Assembly (NCBI GenBank): GCA_005878635.1
Contig: VBLS01000072.1
Coordinates: forward strand, 1-15,207
Direction: 5' to 3'
DNA from: Methanobacteriota archaeon
GTDB lineage: Archaea > Thermoplasmatota > Thermoplasmata > RBG-16-68-12
DNA length: 15,207 bases
In this document: positions 13,909-15,207 of the stretch, one piece after another
Layout of the letters: each line of letters opens with the position of its first letter
Position numbering within the stretch: the stretch's first letter is position 1
Program-made: the position numbers and the translations under genes
Notes under the pieces: generated by a model
The model's input: only the letters and a program-made list of their open reading frames with translations
Databases searched by the model: none
Told to the model about the DNA's origin: nothing

Positions 13909-15099
13909 ATGTCCCGGCGGATGACCGCGAAGGTCCTCGCGGCGACGATGTTCGGCACGATCGATTCGAACGCGCTCGTCCCGATCATCGCCTTGTATGC
14001 GCAGTCCGTTGGCGCCGACCTCGTGCAGACCGGGGTCATCGTCGGCCTGTTCTCGTTGGTCCACGCCCCCGCGAACGTGTTCTTCGGTCGGATCGCGGAC
14101 CGGATCGGACGAAAACTCCCTCTCCAGGTCGGTCTGCTGTGGGATGCCGTCTCGCTGTTCCTATACTCGATTGCCAGCACGCCCCTTCTCCTCGCCCTCG
14201 TTCGGATCAGCCATGGCATCGGGAGCGGGTTTGTCGGGCCGAGCTCGATGGCCCTGATCGCGGACACGTCCACGCCGGAACGAAAGGGGCGGTCGATGGC
14301 CCTCTACGGGATCTCCCTCGCTCTCGCGGTCGTCATCGGATTCGGCATCGCCGGGCCAGTCGTTGCGCGACTTGGTTACTCAACTCTGTTTTACATTCTC
14401 TCCGGTGGATTGCTCGTCGGTTTCCTGATCGCGGTGACGATCCGGGAGCCGGCCCAGGGCCGGCCGCAAACGATGCCTTGGCGACGCCTGCTTGCCTATG
14501 CGGCACGACCGAGACCCGCGGCAGGGTACGCGTCGATCTTCAGTCTTTACTTCATCCTTGGTGCCTTCGTCACCCTGGTTCCGCTTCATCTCCAGCAAGA
14601 ACTCGGATACGGCCCGCTGGCGGTGGGCCTGAGCTTCACTGCCTTTGCGATCCTGTCATTGCTGTTGCATTATCCTGCGGGGATCCTCGCCGACCGTTTC
14701 GGTCCGTCGACCCCGGCGGGAATCGGCCTTGTGGCTGTCGCCATCGCGATGGCCAGTATTCCGCTCGTCCGAGACCTGTCGATGCTCCTCGTCCTGATGG
14801 CCCTTTTCGGTGTCGGTCACGGTTTCGTGTTCCCCGCGGCGTCGACGCTCGTTTCTCGAGGCGCCGACCCGGATCAGCACGGCGTCGTGACGGGCTTGTT
14901 CTACGCCGTCCTCGTTTCCGGGGTCGCGGTCGGTGCACCAGTGATGGCCGCCGTGGCGAGTGTCACGACCTTCGGCGGCGGAATTTGGGCGAGTGCCTGG
15001 GTCTCGCTCATCGGCCTGGCGTTTCTTGCCCGTGTTCTCATTTCGACCGAGACGCCCTTGGTCGTCGGCTCGACGAGATTGATGAATGGTCCCAAGTAG
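13909..15099 (+). CDS. Major facilitator superfamily transporter
   Basis: From ATG at 13909 the protein has 396 residues and about twelve hydrophobic helices in two six-helix halves, separated by a basic cytoplasmic loop around residues 180-205. The loop between helices 2 and 3 holds GRIADRIGRK, the MFS motif A (GxxxDRxGRK), and the second half has a weaker copy (AGILADRFGPST). MFS proteins move small solutes across the cytoplasmic membrane, usually driven by ion gradients. The sequence resembles drug/multidrug-efflux type 12-helix members, but the substrate and direction cannot be assigned. GTG at 13897 and ATG at 13921 are alternative starts. No regulator gene is adjacent. It is divergent from the ERCC4 nuclease and followed by a GC-rich hairpin. 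Confidence 0.9.
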   Translation: MSRRMTAKVLAATMFGTIDSNALVPIIALYAQSVGADLVQTGVIVGLFSLVHAPANVFFGRIADRIGRKLPLQVGLLWDAVSLFLYSIASTPLLLALVRISHGIGSGFVGPSSMALIADTSTPERKGRSMALYGISLALAVVIGFGIAGPVVARLGYSTLFYILSGGLLVGFLIAVTIREPAQGRPQTMPWRRLLAYAARPRPAAGYASIFSLYFILGAFVTLVPLHLQQELGYGPLAVGLSFTAFAILSLLLHYPAGILADRFGPSTPAGIGLVAVAIAMASIPLVRDLSMLLVLMALFGVGHGFVFPAASTLVSRGADPDQHGVVTGLFYAVLVSGVAVGAPVMAAVASVTTFGGGIWASAWVSLIGLAFLARVLISTETPLVVGSTRLMNGPK

Positions 15100-15120
15100 G
15101 GAGGGAGCCCGCGCTCCTCC
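15100..15120 (+). terminator. GC-rich hairpin directly after the MFS stop codon
   Basis: The arm 15100-15108 pairs with 15113-15120 over eight base pairs, with one bulged G at 15105 and a 4-base loop. It begins right after the TAG. Archaeal termination normally relies on T-tracts, and none follows, so this may be a 3'-end processing or stability element. The rest of the window (15121-15207) shows no gene. Confidence 0.35.
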
Positions 15121-15207
15121 AGACGATTGCGCGGGGAAATACGCGGGATCGATCATATTCGTCCTGTTTGACGTGACGGCAACCTGACACAAGCACCATT
15201 AAAGTCT

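Noticed and set aside
13869..15176. Plus-strand open frame of 435 codons overlapping the MFS transporter
   Set aside because: Arg-rich shadow in another frame; the MFS frame has helices and motif A.
1..15207. CRISPR array, insertion sequence, toxin-antitoxin, restriction or other defence system
   Set aside because: No regularly spaced repeats, transposase or integrase motifs, and no nuclease/methylase pairs. The single ERCC4 nuclease is a repair-type enzyme in a housekeeping context.

Overview
The window looks like chromosomal DNA from an uncultured, high-GC archaeon, most likely a euryarchaeal or Thermoplasmatota-type lineage. The evidence is an archaeal GPN-loop GTPase, a digeranylgeranyl-lipid reductase of the archaeal membrane pathway, an AbrB-PhoU regulator, an archaeal-type dihydroneopterin aldolase (MptD/DUF372), a THEP1-type NTPase and an archaeal Trm1. 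Several genes also carry a TATA box about 26-28 bases before the start codon with almost no leader, as in archaeal leaderless transcription. The lineage is an inference; no rRNA or other phylogenetic marker is present.

Layout. Positions 1-2400 are loosely packed and poorly conserved: a possible gene tail at the left edge, a tRNA-like fold that does not make a proper tRNA (171-235), two small membrane proteins (399-743 and 1984-2199) and a membrane-anchored, sequon-rich exported protein (838-1656, minus). Positions 2380-3252 hold a small basic protein and a Nudix-like protein with a damaged Nudix box, in the same frame on the minus strand. From 3389 on, the region is dense core genome: GPN GTPase (+), geranylgeranyl reductase (-), AbrB-PhoU phosphate regulator (+), AAE17/18-like acyl-CoA synthetase (-), LOG/TIGR00725 protein (-), MptD (+), a two-helix membrane protein with a C-terminal zinc ribbon (-), THEP1 NTPase then Trm1 (+), a DUF6159-like membrane protein (-), an ERCC4/XPF-type nuclease with helix-hairpin-helix (-) and an MFS transporter (+).

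How the genes work together. Most are single-gene transcription units in alternating orientation, so neighbours share divergent promoters (5355-5591, 9379-9556, 10367-10542, 13796-13908) or close convergent ends (10 bases at 4156/4167, 17 bases at 6683/6701, a 38-base overlap at 12204-12241). The only likely operon is THEP1-Trm1 (40-base gap). Functions are housekeeping: lipid saturation, phosphate regulation, pterin cofactor synthesis, tRNA methylation, DNA repair, acyl activation and transport.

I found no defence island, CRISPR array, transposase or convincing new multi-gene system. The best leads are the tRNA-like fold at 171-235, the Nudix-like gene and the basic ORF in frame after its stop, a Trm1 that appears to lack its zinc-knuckle cysteines, a perfect 12-base palindrome just upstream of the PhoU-family TATA box, and the plant-like AAE17/18 synthetase.
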